22,715 nucleotides of DNA from an archaeon (GTDB lineage: Archaea > Thermoproteota > Nitrososphaeria > Nitrososphaerales > CADDZS01). Made by a program: the position numbers and the translations under genes. The notes under the pieces were generated by a model, which saw only the letters and a program-made list of their open reading frames with translations, searched no databases and had not been told where the DNA came from. The stretch is from assembly GCA_021792315.1 (NCBI GenBank), contig JAJYUX010000018.1, positions 1 to 22,715 on the forward strand. The letters run 5' to 3'. The stretch's first letter is position 1. The number at the start of each line of letters is the position of its first letter. Below, one piece after another: positions 14,569 through 21,063 of this stretch.

Positions 14569-14965
14569 GGTAATGCAGCTTAGTGTGCATCGAAAGTTCG
14601 ATGTCCGTCCGAAATCTTCGGCCGCAATGCGGGCAAGCGTTCTCATTTTCAGGATTTCTTTGCACCTCGATGTCAGACATCCACTTCGGCAGATCCGATC
14701 CTGGTATTCGATCTAGCGAATAGCCATTCTTTGACGTCTTTACGAATCTAAAAGCATCAGCCAATCCTAAACTCTGGAATATGTTCGCAAGTCCTCTCTC
14801 AAAATACTGGCTCAATTCCTGACGCTCACGAGGACTGACATCCTCATCGACAATAACAATCTCTCGAATCTTGACGAAGGTTGGTACTTCCCACCTGTTC
14901 TGAATGGCTAATGCGATTTCTGCCAACTGCTTTTCGGAAAAGGCATCTGCACGGAGAGTGATCAT
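14561..14965 (-). CDS. C2H2 zinc-finger protein, archaeal
   Basis: A 134-residue protein ending in one textbook C2H2 finger: Cys111-x2-Cys114-x12-His127-x3-His131 within CPHCGRRFRTDIELSMHTKLH. The first 100 residues are mixed alpha/beta and acidic (for example IVIVDEDVSPRERQELSQYF) with no family I recognise. Single classical fingers occur in many small archaeal proteins, thought to bind nucleic acid or protein, mostly without known function. ATG at 14965 is preceded by AGGAG with a rather long spacer of 14 nt. Its promoter region is shared with the divergent tRNA-Phe gene. It overlaps the 3' end of the possible 38-residue frame by 8 bp. A regulatory role is possible but not shown. Confidence 0.8.
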   Translation of the reverse strand: MITLRADAFSEKQLAEIALAIQNRWEVPTFVKIREIVIVDEDVSPRERQELSQYFERGLANIFQSLGLADAFRFVKTSKNGYSLDRIPGSDLPKWMSDIEVQRNPENENACPHCGRRFRTDIELSMHTKLHYLT

Positions 14966-15026
14966 TTTCGAGAGTGACTCCTGTAAGTCAAGCCATCTTG
15001 ATTAGCTTAGTGCCAGAATCAAATAA

Positions 15027-15036
15027 CTCTTAAATC
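15027..15036 (+). promoter_or_regulatory. TATA-like box of the tRNA-Phe gene
   Basis: CTCTTAAATC lies about 36 nt before the first base of the mature tRNA-Phe, a normal distance for an archaeal tRNA promoter. The AT-rich stretch could also serve the divergent zinc-finger gene. Confidence 0.45.
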
Positions 15037-15067
15037 GACAAGTTGGAACTTGATTTCATCCTCGTTT

Positions 15068-15165
15068 GCCGAGGTAGCTCAGCCTGGGAGAGCATCCGAA
15101 AGAGCTCATAACTCTTGGTGAAGCTGAAGACCGGAGTGTCGTGTGTTCAAATCACACCCTCGGCA
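15068..15165 (+). tRNA. tRNA-Phe(GAA) with a 24-nt intron at position 30/31
   Basis: All four arms can be drawn. The acceptor GCCGAGG pairs fully with CCTCGGC (15158-15164), with discriminator A15165 and no encoded CCA. The D stem is GCTC/GAGC, the anticodon loop CTGAAGA (15124-15130) gives GAA, and the T arm is GTGTG-TTCAAAT-CACAC. The anticodon stem is complete only if 15099-15122 is removed, joining TCCG to G15123. The mature tRNA would then be 74 nt. The isotype follows from the anticodon and the intron from the pairing; both agree. Confidence 0.95.
15099..15122 (+). other. tRNA-Phe intron, non-canonical position, BHB splice motif
   Basis: The 24-nt intron interrupts the anticodon stem between positions 30 and 31. 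A full bulge-helix-bulge forms. The central 4-bp helix is CATC (15093-15096) with GGTG (15117-15120). The 3-nt bulges are CG|A and AA|G, with splice points after 15098 and 15122. The intron hairpin is AAGAG (15100-15104) with CTCTT (15112-15116). The canonical archaeal site is 37/38, so this location needs an endonuclease with relaxed specificity. Confidence 0.85.
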
Positions 15166-15225
15166 TTCATCGTACTACGAGTTCCGTTATCTATCCTGTT
15201 GCCTTAAGCGAAACTAGAACGAGAT

Positions 15226-15322
15226 TTCAACATATTAATTGTTGAAGATTGTCGTTCGTGTATTATCATGGGACATTTTTTTATTGTCCAAACAAGTTGA
15301 TGCTTTGTTTTGCAATAATTGC
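15226..15322. repeat. cluster of three short AT-rich inverted repeats
   Basis: Within about 100 bp between tRNA-Phe and the MFS remnant there are TTCAACA/TGTTGAA (15226-15246, 7-nt loop), GGACA/TGTCC (15271-15289, T-rich loop) and GCAAT-A-ATTGC (15312-15322). They may be transcript ends, operators or a scar of a lost element. No gene was found in this gap. Confidence 0.35.
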
Positions 15323-15387
15323 TTGGATCATTACGCTGACATCGCCATTCGTATGACTTCTACTTGGAAGAATGCGGTGTTTTTGTC

Positions 15388-15834
15388 ATGCCGAGATACA
15401 AGTTGGTAATCCTTACAAACACGATGATAGTCGCGCTAATGGCATCGGTTGACACAAACATAGTAATCATCGCGATTCCGTCTATCAGAAAGCACCTGAA
15501 AGACACCTCGCTTCTCGATCTACTGTTGGTCTTGCTTGGATATCAAACCGTAGTGGGGTGTCTTCTTGTGAATTTTGGAAGACTCGCAGATATGTTCGGA
15601 AGGGTCGAGATCCACAACATTGGTTTCATAATCTTCACAGTAGGATCGGCCATGTGCAGTCTCTCTCAAGACGGTACACAACTAGTAGTATTCAGAATGA
15701 TTCAGGGTTTCCTTCTTGCTTGCCTAGAAGCAGCACGCAAGCTCCTCCTAGCATGGAGTACTCTGCACTCAATATTTCAAATCCGGATCTTTTTGCAAGC
15801 TTCTGTAACTCGCTTTTCTTTGGTAACCTCTTGA
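15388..15834 (+). pseudogene. 5' remnant of an MFS (DHA2-type) drug-resistance transporter
   Basis: From ATG 15388 the frame begins like a 14-TM DHA2 multidrug exporter: a first helix through ILTNTMIVALMASVDTNIVIIAIPS, a motif A-like GRLADMFGR after the second helix, a third helix, and FRMIQG at about residues 101-106. After FRMIQG (about 15708), where the family continues with a glycine-rich helix, the sequence becomes unrelated and antisense to the methyltransferase gene up to the stop at 15834. About 105 of the expected 450-500 residues remain, so it should not transport. The upstream in-frame TTG at 15364 is a less likely start. The break lies exactly at the end of the methyltransferase gene, which suggests a deletion or rearrangement that joined the two. 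Confidence 0.75.
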
Positions 15835-16465
15835 AAGTCGTGGCCAAGTCCCCAAACTTGAGGCCGAGCCTACCTGACACCAGGAAGGCTATCGCGGGCG
15901 CGATGACGCGCCAGTAGAAGCCGATAAAGAATATTCTGACACTTGAATCCGGTTTAGCCAGATCAACAATCAAGAATCTGCCACTCGGGACTAGTAGCTT
16001 GTAGGTTTCCGAGAGGGCGCTCGACAATATCCTAGCATCTCTTATAGAGAATCCTGCCATGGCAGCGTCAAAGGAGGATGACTTGAATGGCATATTCTCG
16101 AAGACTGAAACGACGCCGTCCAGCCGAGTCTTCGCTCTTGCTACTTTCATCATCCGCACTAAAGGATCCATAAGCGCCAATGCCAGATTCCCTTTTGAAC
16201 ATCTGGAGATCAGTTGAACTGACATCTTTCCAGTTCCACAACCCAAGTCTAAGACACTGAAGTCCTCCCTTCCCATCGAACCGACAAGAAGATCCATTCC
16301 CCTTCTTCTGAGCTTGAGATCAGTACCCAGAGAGATGTACCTATTTGTCTTGTCGTAGACTGGAATAATACGTTCGAGTGTTTCCTGAATTGTGACCCAA
16401 TCGTCTTTAAGACCAAACTCGGAGCTCTCATTCGCAGCCAAAGTACCAGCGGATCTCCAGGACAT
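15692..16465 (-). CDS. SAM-dependent methyltransferase, UbiE/COQ5-like
   Basis: A 257-residue class I methyltransferase. SAM-binding motif I is VLDLGCGTGK at 71-80, preceded by YDKTNRYISLGTDLKLRR (37-54), which resembles the UbiE-family opening, and followed by a PFKSSSFDAAMAGFSIRD motif typical of ubiquinone/menaquinone methyltransferases. Menaquinone or another lipid or small molecule may be the substrate. I start at ATG 16465, whose A is also the last base of the upstream TGA (TGATG overlap by 1 nt); a TTG one codon earlier is possible. The overlap implies translational coupling with the NAD(P)HX dehydratase gene. The last few codons (NPESF and stop) are antisense to the MFS remnant, so the present C-terminus seems to have been set by the rearrangement. 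The core fold looks intact. Confidence 0.85.
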   Translation of the reverse strand: MSWRSAGTLAANESSEFGLKDDWVTIQETLERIIPVYDKTNRYISLGTDLKLRRRGMDLLVGSMGREDFSVLDLGCGTGKMSVQLISRCSKGNLALALMDPLVRMMKVARAKTRLDGVVSVFENMPFKSSSFDAAMAGFSIRDARILSSALSETYKLLVPSGRFLIVDLAKPDSSVRIFFIGFYWRVIAPAIAFLVSGRLGLKFGDLATTFKRLPKKSELQKLAKRSGFEILSAEYSMLGGACVLLLGKQEGNPESF

Positions 16466-17361
16466 CAAACGGTTCTATCAAACGGCTTCAGGATTTGTGG
16501 TATCTGATCAATGATATCTGATGCCACGATGTGAAAACCCTTGATCGAGGCTGCAACCTTCCCAGCGTTCCCCACGATGAACGAAGCAGCCGCTGCAATA
16601 TCGACTGACTTCAGGTCTGTTCCGCGTGATTGCGCGAGCAGAGATCCTATAACTCCCGACAGAATGTCGCCAATACCACCACAAGTCATAGCGGGGCTAC
16701 CCGACTTGTTGACATATACTGCATCGCCATCTGAAATTACAGTCTCAAACCCCTTCAGTACGATTGTGATCCCGTGACTAGCGGCCTCGCCTCTTGTAGA
16801 TACTATTTTCTCCTCGAGCGATTCTCCCGCATCCTTTCCAAAAACTCTCTTGAATTCACCAGGATGTGGAGTTGCTATGCAGCCCTTTCCTTTGATCAAG
16901 TTGAACAGCTCTGTATTCTGGGCCTCAGCATCAAACGACGCTTTAATTCTTCTTTCAAGACACGCAACTCCAATTATCTTCTTGAGGCCCTCCGCATTCA
17001 GCCTTCCAAGTCCTGGTCCCACTACCAGAGAATCGATCTCTGGTAGCCACTTTAACAGCGCGTCTGCTGCTCCCTTTGTGAGTTTTGCATCAGCTATGGG
17101 AAAAATAATTAGTTCTGGCGCTAGTGATCTTATCGATGCCGCAATTAGATTAGGAACTGCAAGATAGACTAGATCAGCTCCTGTTCTCAACGCAGCCATT
17201 GATGAAAAATATGGAGCACCGTGAAAGATCCTGCTACCTCCGACAACACAGACAACTCCATTGTCTCCTTTGTGAGATTCAGCACTTCTGGGCTGAATGA
17301 CCTTCCGAAGCAACTGGTCAGAAGTCTCTACATAGCTTGCCAAAGGAACTTTCCAAAACAT
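16465..17361 (-). CDS. nnrD: ADP-dependent NAD(P)H-hydrate dehydratase (YjeF C-terminal / ribokinase-like)
   Basis: A 298-residue enzyme that repairs hydrated NADH and NADPH by ADP-dependent dehydration. It has the ribokinase-like core of this family: KGDNGVVCVVGGS at 31-43, LVVGPGLG at 112-119, the nucleotide-site motif TPHPGEFKRVFG at 164-175, and GGIGD at 228-232 with the catalytic Asp. The N-terminal epimerase domain (YjeF_N), fused in many prokaryotic Nnr proteins, is absent, so the epimerase must be encoded elsewhere or be missing. It starts at ATG 17361, 48 bp from the divergent deoxyhypusine synthase, and overlaps the methyltransferase start by 1 nt downstream. The family assignment is strong. 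Confidence 0.9.
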   Translation of the reverse strand: MFWKVPLASYVETSDQLLRKVIQPRSAESHKGDNGVVCVVGGSRIFHGAPYFSSMAALRTGADLVYLAVPNLIAASIRSLAPELIIFPIADAKLTKGAADALLKWLPEIDSLVVGPGLGRLNAEGLKKIIGVACLERRIKASFDAEAQNTELFNLIKGKGCIATPHPGEFKRVFGKDAGESLEEKIVSTRGEAASHGITIVLKGFETVISDGDAVYVNKSGSPAMTCGGIGDILSGVIGSLLAQSRGTDLKSVDIAAAASFIVGNAGKVAASIKGFHIVASDIIDQIPQILKPFDRTV

Positions 17362-17375
17362 CCGCGGGAACCAAG

Positions 17376-17383
17376 TATAAAAG
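17376..17383 (+). promoter_or_regulatory. TATA box of the deoxyhypusine synthase gene
   Basis: TATAAAAG is centred about 30 nt before the ATG at 17410. It is the best TATA match in the window and supports that ATG against a GTG 63 codons upstream. On the other strand it would sit only about 18 nt before the dehydratase ATG, too close to serve that gene. Confidence 0.6.
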
Positions 17384-17409
17384 ATGCGGGAATAGAAGTC
17401 GAAACACGC

Positions 17410-18396
17410 ATGTCGGATTTTAAGAGAGAGAACTCAAAGGTCAAGTTTCCGCCAGTTCGAGACATAAGAGTTGATGAGAATTCGAGTGTCGACGATGTAA
17501 TATCCGCCATGCGGAGCTCTGGCGGTTTTCAAGCTAGGTATCTCTCAGATTCATTAGATATTCTCGAAATGATGTGTCGCGAGAAGGACTGCGTAAAGTT
17601 TCTGTCGTTTCCGGCAGCGATTGTTTCCACTGGTACCAGAGGTATCATCAAGGAACTCGTCAAGCGGAAACTCTGCGATGTCATTGTCACTACCTGTGGT
17701 ACGCTAGATCATGATCTCGCGCGAGCCTACAGACCATACAATTCGGGAGGCGAGTTCGCAATGGATGATATACTTCTCGAGAAGAAAGGCTATCACAGAC
17801 TTGGGAACATCCTAATTCCAATTGATAATTACGGGCCTCTGATCGAAAAGAAGGTGCAAAAGGTTCTTTCAGATATGTACTCTAGGGGCGAAAAGGAACC
17901 GACCACCCAGCTGCTTTGCAAGCGATTGGGAGAATCTCTTTCCAAGAACGAAGATTCCATTCTATACTGGGCTTCAAAGAATGACATTCCTGTTTTCGTT
18001 CCTGGAATCACTGATGGTGCCGTAGGTAGTCAGTGCTGGCTATTCTATCAGACCCATCGAGATTTCAAGCTTGATCTTTTGGGGGACGAACAAGCTCTGT
18101 CTGATATCGTGTACTCCGCGAAGAAAAGCGGCGCTCTCATGCTAGGAGGAGGAATCTCCAAGCACCATACGCTCTGGTGGAACCAATTCAGAAATGGGTT
18201 AGATTATGCAGTTTACATCACCAGTGCCACTGAACTTGACGGTAGCCTTTCAGGCGCCCAAGTGAGAGAGGCTATCTCTTGGGGAAAGGTGTCAATCAGG
18301 GCACGGCAGGTTACAGTCTTTGGAGAAATTACCACACTTCTTCCGTTTATCGTTACCGCTCTAATTCAGAGACTATCTCGAAAGAAGGCCGGCTGA
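17410..18396 (+). CDS. dys: deoxyhypusine synthase
   Basis: A 328-residue enzyme that moves the aminobutyl group of spermidine onto a lysine of translation factor aIF5A, using NAD. Visible are the NAD-site region STGTRGIIKEL with VTTCGTLDHDLAR, and the active-site stretch GGGISKHHTLWWNQFRNGLD. Its Lys251 matches the lysine that forms the enzyme intermediate in characterised homologues. TELDGSLSGAQ and EAISWGK complete the C-terminal signature. I start at ATG 17410: conserved sequence (VRDIRVDENSSVDDVISAM) follows soon after, a good TATA box lies 30 nt upstream, and a longer frame from GTG 17221 would be antisense to nnrD. The gene is diagnostic for Archaea or Eukarya. The pyrophosphatase gene follows after 82 bp. 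Confidence 0.95.
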   Translation: MSDFKRENSKVKFPPVRDIRVDENSSVDDVISAMRSSGGFQARYLSDSLDILEMMCREKDCVKFLSFPAAIVSTGTRGIIKELVKRKLCDVIVTTCGTLDHDLARAYRPYNSGGEFAMDDILLEKKGYHRLGNILIPIDNYGPLIEKKVQKVLSDMYSRGEKEPTTQLLCKRLGESLSKNEDSILYWASKNDIPVFVPGITDGAVGSQCWLFYQTHRDFKLDLLGDEQALSDIVYSAKKSGALMLGGGISKHHTLWWNQFRNGLDYAVYITSATELDGSLSGAQVREAISWGKVSIRARQVTVFGEITTLLPFIVTALIQRLSRKKAG

Positions 18397-18414
18397 ATTC
18401 TCACTGAATAGAAA

Positions 18415-18424
18415 CTTTATAATG
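18415..18424 (+). promoter_or_regulatory. TATA box and ribosome binding site of the pyrophosphatase gene
   Basis: CTTTATAATG lies about 60 nt before the gene, predicting a leader of about 30 nt, unlike the leaderless pattern elsewhere. The leader contains AAAGGA at 18468-18473, a Shine-Dalgarno-like site spaced 5 nt from TTG 18479 and 8 nt from GTG 18482. Confidence 0.45.
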
Positions 18425-18478
18425 CCTTTTCCGTAGAAGGAACTTTATCACTTTCAGTGTGAATTCTAAAGGAAAAAA

Positions 18479-20638
18479 TTGGTGTATATTGACTTGAGTT
18501 TGAATTACGGAGTATATGCAGTTGTCGGCGCTTGTCTGGCACTTTTGTACGCTGTCTACCTAGTCTTCTATCTCAGAAGTCAGGATCCTGGGAACGAGAA
18601 GATGACGTCGATAGCAACCGCGGTGAGACAAGGCGCAGATGCATTTTTGAGCCGAGAATATCGAGTAATTGCCCCCATTGCCATAATCATTGCAATTTTG
18701 ATCTACGTCTTCATTGACCTTCCATTGAAGACTGGCGGCGTTACCGCAATTGGATTCGCGATAGGAGCCGCATTGTCTGCGGCCGCAGGCTATATTGGAA
18801 TGGCAATCACAGTAAGGACTAGTTCAAGAACTGCTCAGGCTGCCCGGAAAGGACTTGGAAGTGCACTAACGCTCGCATACAGAGGTGGAGGAGTTATGGG
18901 AATGGCGGTTGTGGGTTTTGGTCTGTTTGGAGTCTCTGTATTCTATATTGCGTTTACGAAGACGATTGTCTCGACACCCGCAGTCGTAGCAGGCCTCGGT
19001 TTTGGAGCGTCACTCATAGCGATGTTCATGAGGGTTTCTGGCGGAATCTATACGAAAGCTGCTGATGTCGGTGCTGATCTCGTAGGAAAAACGGAAGCAG
19101 GAATCCCTGAAGACGACCCAAGGAACCCTGCAGTGATCGCCGACAACGTTGGTGATAACGTTGGCGACTGCGCTGGAATGGGAGCTGATGTCTATGAATC
19201 TTTTGTAGTAACAGCGATTGCTGCTCTAATACTCGGAGCGCTCATAACTTCCTCCCCACCTGCGAGTCTGCTCTCTCTGATTTCTTCGAACCAGTTGCTG
19301 GTCTACCCTCTACTTCTGGGCGTCGCGGGGATAATAGGCTCGATTCTCGGTGGACTGTACATTCGAAAATCGATCAAGAAGAATCCTCTTGGAGCCCTCA
19401 ACATTGCACTAATCATCGCCGCCGTCATAGCAGTTGTGATTGATTTTGGTTTTACTCGTTTGTTGTTCAACGGCAACAAGCTAGGGTACTATCTGCTCGC
19501 CAGCGCGATTGTGGGCTTGGTCGTAGTAGTCATTATTGAAAGAGTTGCTGATTACTTCACTTCGTACCTTTACAAGCCCGTGAAGGAGATTGCAGAAGCT
19601 AGCAAGACAGGTCCTGCGACAAACTTCCTTGCTGGATTCTCTACAGGAATGCAGAGCACAGCACCTTCCGCGCTAGTCCTCGTGGTCGCAATTCTTGTAT
19701 CATACTACCTTGGCTACGAGGGTTCTGGAGGAAATGTTCTGATTGGAGTCTATAGTACTGCAATCGCGACAATGGCGGAACTTTCGATGACTGGAGTCGT
19801 GATGTCCATTGACTCGTTCGGACCCATCACCGACAACGCAAACGGCATCGTCGAGATGGCTGGACTGGAGGCGGGCGTCAGAGAAGTCACTGACGAACTG
19901 GATGCAGTGGGCAACACCACAAAGGCTACCACAAAGGCATTCGCGATAATGTCTGCGGCACTAGCAGCTGTTTCCATCTTTGAAGCATTCCAGAATGAAG
20001 TGAACAAGCAGATCGGACTGCACAATCTATTCTCAAAGTACGGTCTTAGCCCAGGTGGATCTCTTACCTTCGTCCTTACTGATCCGCTGGTGATTGTCGG
20101 ACTCTTCATCGGCAGTCTCTTGCCATTCTTCTTCTCAAGTTTCCTGATCCAGGCAGTGCAAAGAGCAGCCTTCAAGATGGTGCTCGAAGTCAGAAGGCAA
20201 TTCAAGGAAATTGTCGGAATCATGGAGGGCACTGCAAAGCCCGACTACGCAAAGTGCGTTGACATCAGCACCCAAGCGGCGATCAGAGAACTGGCAAAGC
20301 CAGCTGCGCTAGCAATCATCACGCCGCTTGTTGTTGGTTTTGTCCTTGGACCTCTCGCACTCGGCGGTCTACTGATCGGCAGCGTCGTTTCCGGCGTGTT
20401 TCTTGCGTTCATGATGACAAACGGCGGAGCGGCCTGGGACAATGCGAAGAAGTACATCGAGCTCGGGAATTTGGGAGGCAAGAAGAGCGAGTCCCACAAG
20501 GCTGCAGTCATGGGAGACACAGTCGGAGATCCGTTCAAAGACACAGCAGGACCTGCAATCAATTCGCTGGTCAAGGTGCTAAACACAATATCAATTGTGT
20601 TCGTTTCAGCCATAGTGCTTTACGCACTGATTGTCTAG
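18479..20638 (+). CDS. hppA: membrane-bound proton-translocating pyrophosphatase, K+-independent type
   Basis: A 719-residue integral membrane ion pump, with about 16 hydrophobic helices expected, that couples pyrophosphate hydrolysis to cation export. The catalytic acidic motif DNVGDNVGD lies at about 222-230 inside EDDPRNPAVIADNVGDN, and a second at FGPITDNANGI. GNTTKATTK at about 478-486 has Lys482 where K+-dependent enzymes have Ala, the known marker of K+-independent proton pumps. The C-terminal GDTVGDPFKDTAGP is complete. The start is TTG 18479 or GTG 18482; the ribosome-binding-site spacing slightly favours GTG, a difference of one residue. The tRNA-Cys gene follows after 46 bp. It likely recovers energy from pyrophosphate released in biosynthesis and acyl activation. 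Confidence 0.96.
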   Translation: MVYIDLSLNYGVYAVVGACLALLYAVYLVFYLRSQDPGNEKMTSIATAVRQGADAFLSREYRVIAPIAIIIAILIYVFIDLPLKTGGVTAIGFAIGAALSAAAGYIGMAITVRTSSRTAQAARKGLGSALTLAYRGGGVMGMAVVGFGLFGVSVFYIAFTKTIVSTPAVVAGLGFGASLIAMFMRVSGGIYTKAADVGADLVGKTEAGIPEDDPRNPAVIADNVGDNVGDCAGMGADVYESFVVTAIAALILGALITSSPPASLLSLISSNQLLVYPLLLGVAGIIGSILGGLYIRKSIKKNPLGALNIALIIAAVIAVVIDFGFTRLLFNGNKLGYYLLASAIVGLVVVVIIERVADYFTSYLYKPVKEIAEASKTGPATNFLAGFSTGMQSTAPSALVLVVAILVSYYLGYEGSGGNVLIGVYSTAIATMAELSMTGVVMSIDSFGPITDNANGIVEMAGLEAGVREVTDELDAVGNTTKATTKAFAIMSAALAAVSIFEAFQNEVNKQIGLHNLFSKYGLSPGGSLTFVLTDPLVIVGLFIGSLLPFFFSSFLIQAVQRAAFKMVLEVRRQFKEIVGIMEGTAKPDYAKCVDISTQAAIRELAKPAALAIITPLVVGFVLGPLALGGLLIGSVVSGVFLAFMMTNGGAAWDNAKKYIELGNLGGKKSESHKAAVMGDTVGDPFKDTAGPAINSLVKVLNTISIVFVSAIVLYALIV

Positions 20639-20720
20639 AAGAAAGGAAGGCTGAAAGCCCCTACCGCCAATACCCTGATGTCGTGGAGGGGTGGCGGAGA
20701 GGTTACGCGTCCGCCTGCAG

Positions 20721-20748
20721 TCTGCTCGCGTCACCGAGTTGTGCAGCA
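20721..20748 (+). other. tRNA-Cys intron 1, canonical position 37/38
   Basis: This 28-nt intron has a complete bulge-helix-bulge. The central helix is CTGC (20715-20718) with GCAG (20743-20746), the bulges are AG|T and CA|A, and the 5-bp anticodon stem is the outer helix. A CTCG/CGAG hairpin (20725-20728 with 20735-20738) lies inside the intron. Confidence 0.85.
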
Positions 20749-20755
20749 AGCGGAT

Positions 20756-20775
20756 TCGAGAGAAACTCGTCGCAA
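20756..20775 (+). other. tRNA-Cys intron 2, in the variable loop (about 44/45)
   Basis: This 20-nt intron has the central helix GCGG (20750-20753) with TCGC (20770-20773, one G-U pair), bulges AT|T and AA|C, and the internal hairpin CGAG (20757-20760) with CTCG (20766-20769). The outer helix is missing, so it is a relaxed motif. It reuses the 3' strand of the anticodon stem and so cannot form together with the intron 1 motif. Confidence 0.7.
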
Positions 20776-20809
20776 CCATGTGGGTTCGAATCCCACCCCC
20801 TCCTCTCCC

Positions 20810-20866
20810 TTCGAATGTATCACGCAACTGGACGCTGCAACCCTCTGCATGCGAGATGCATTCGAA
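20810..20866. repeat. imperfect 12-bp inverted repeat downstream of tRNA-Cys
   Basis: TTCGAATGTATC (20810-20821) pairs with GATGCATTCGAA (20855-20866) with one G-T pair, around a 33-nt loop. It lies in the 259-bp gap between tRNA-Cys and the convergent glycosyltransferase gene, where no credible gene was found. It may be a 3'-end structure of either transcript or chance. Confidence 0.3.
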
Positions 20867-21063
20867 CACTTCAAAATTGAGACCACAAGAATACGTGCAA
20901 CATTGCCTGTAGATGTGTGTCTGAGAACTTTCCTTACAGGTCCTAGTCTCTGGGGATGAGGACCTACGACAACCCCAAAAACAAAGTTGCTATCAACCAG
21001 AGCATGCTTAATGGCTCTCTCCTTTTTCTGCCATTCCAATTTGGATGACTTGTTGCGGAGTGA

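Larger units (their letters stand above)
20685..20804 (+). tRNA. tRNA-Cys(GCA) with two introns
   Basis: The acceptor GGAGGGG (20685-20691) pairs fully with CCCCTCC (20797-20803), followed by T20804, the U73 discriminator that identifies tRNA-Cys; no CCA is encoded. The D arm is GCG-GAGAGGTTA-CGC. The anticodon stem TCCGC/GCGGA (20710-20714 and 20750-20754) and loop CTGCAG+A give GCA. The T arm is GTGGG-TTCGAAT-CCCAC. Removing 20721-20748 and 20756-20775 leaves a standard 72-nt tRNA with a 5-nt variable loop. Without the second removal the variable region would be 25 nt, wrong for Cys and poorly folded for Ser or Leu. No TATA box precedes it, so it may be transcribed with the pyrophosphatase gene 46 bp upstream. 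Confidence 0.9.

Noticed and set aside
17221..17409. 63-residue N-terminal extension of deoxyhypusine synthase from GTG 17221
   Set aside because: It is antisense to the 5' end of nnrD, resembles no family sequence, and a good TATA box lies 30 nt before ATG 17410.
19750..20232. 160-residue minus-strand frame (and 122 residues at 20245-20613) inside the pyrophosphatase gene
   Set aside because: Antisense shadows of a clear membrane protein gene; no start signal or family resemblance.
20685..20804. Reading the tRNA as Ser or Leu with a long variable arm
   Set aside because: No Ser or Leu anticodon can be placed, 10 bases between the variable stem and T stem stay unexplained, and the T discriminator fits Cys. 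The two-intron tRNA-Cys reading explains every arm.
20731..21039. 102-residue minus-strand frame containing GFEPTWLRR, and an 87-residue frame at 20606-20869 containing GGGGIRTHMVATSF
   Set aside because: Both cross the tRNA-Cys gene in antisense. GFEPT and GIRTH strings are well known false proteins produced by translating tRNA T-arms.
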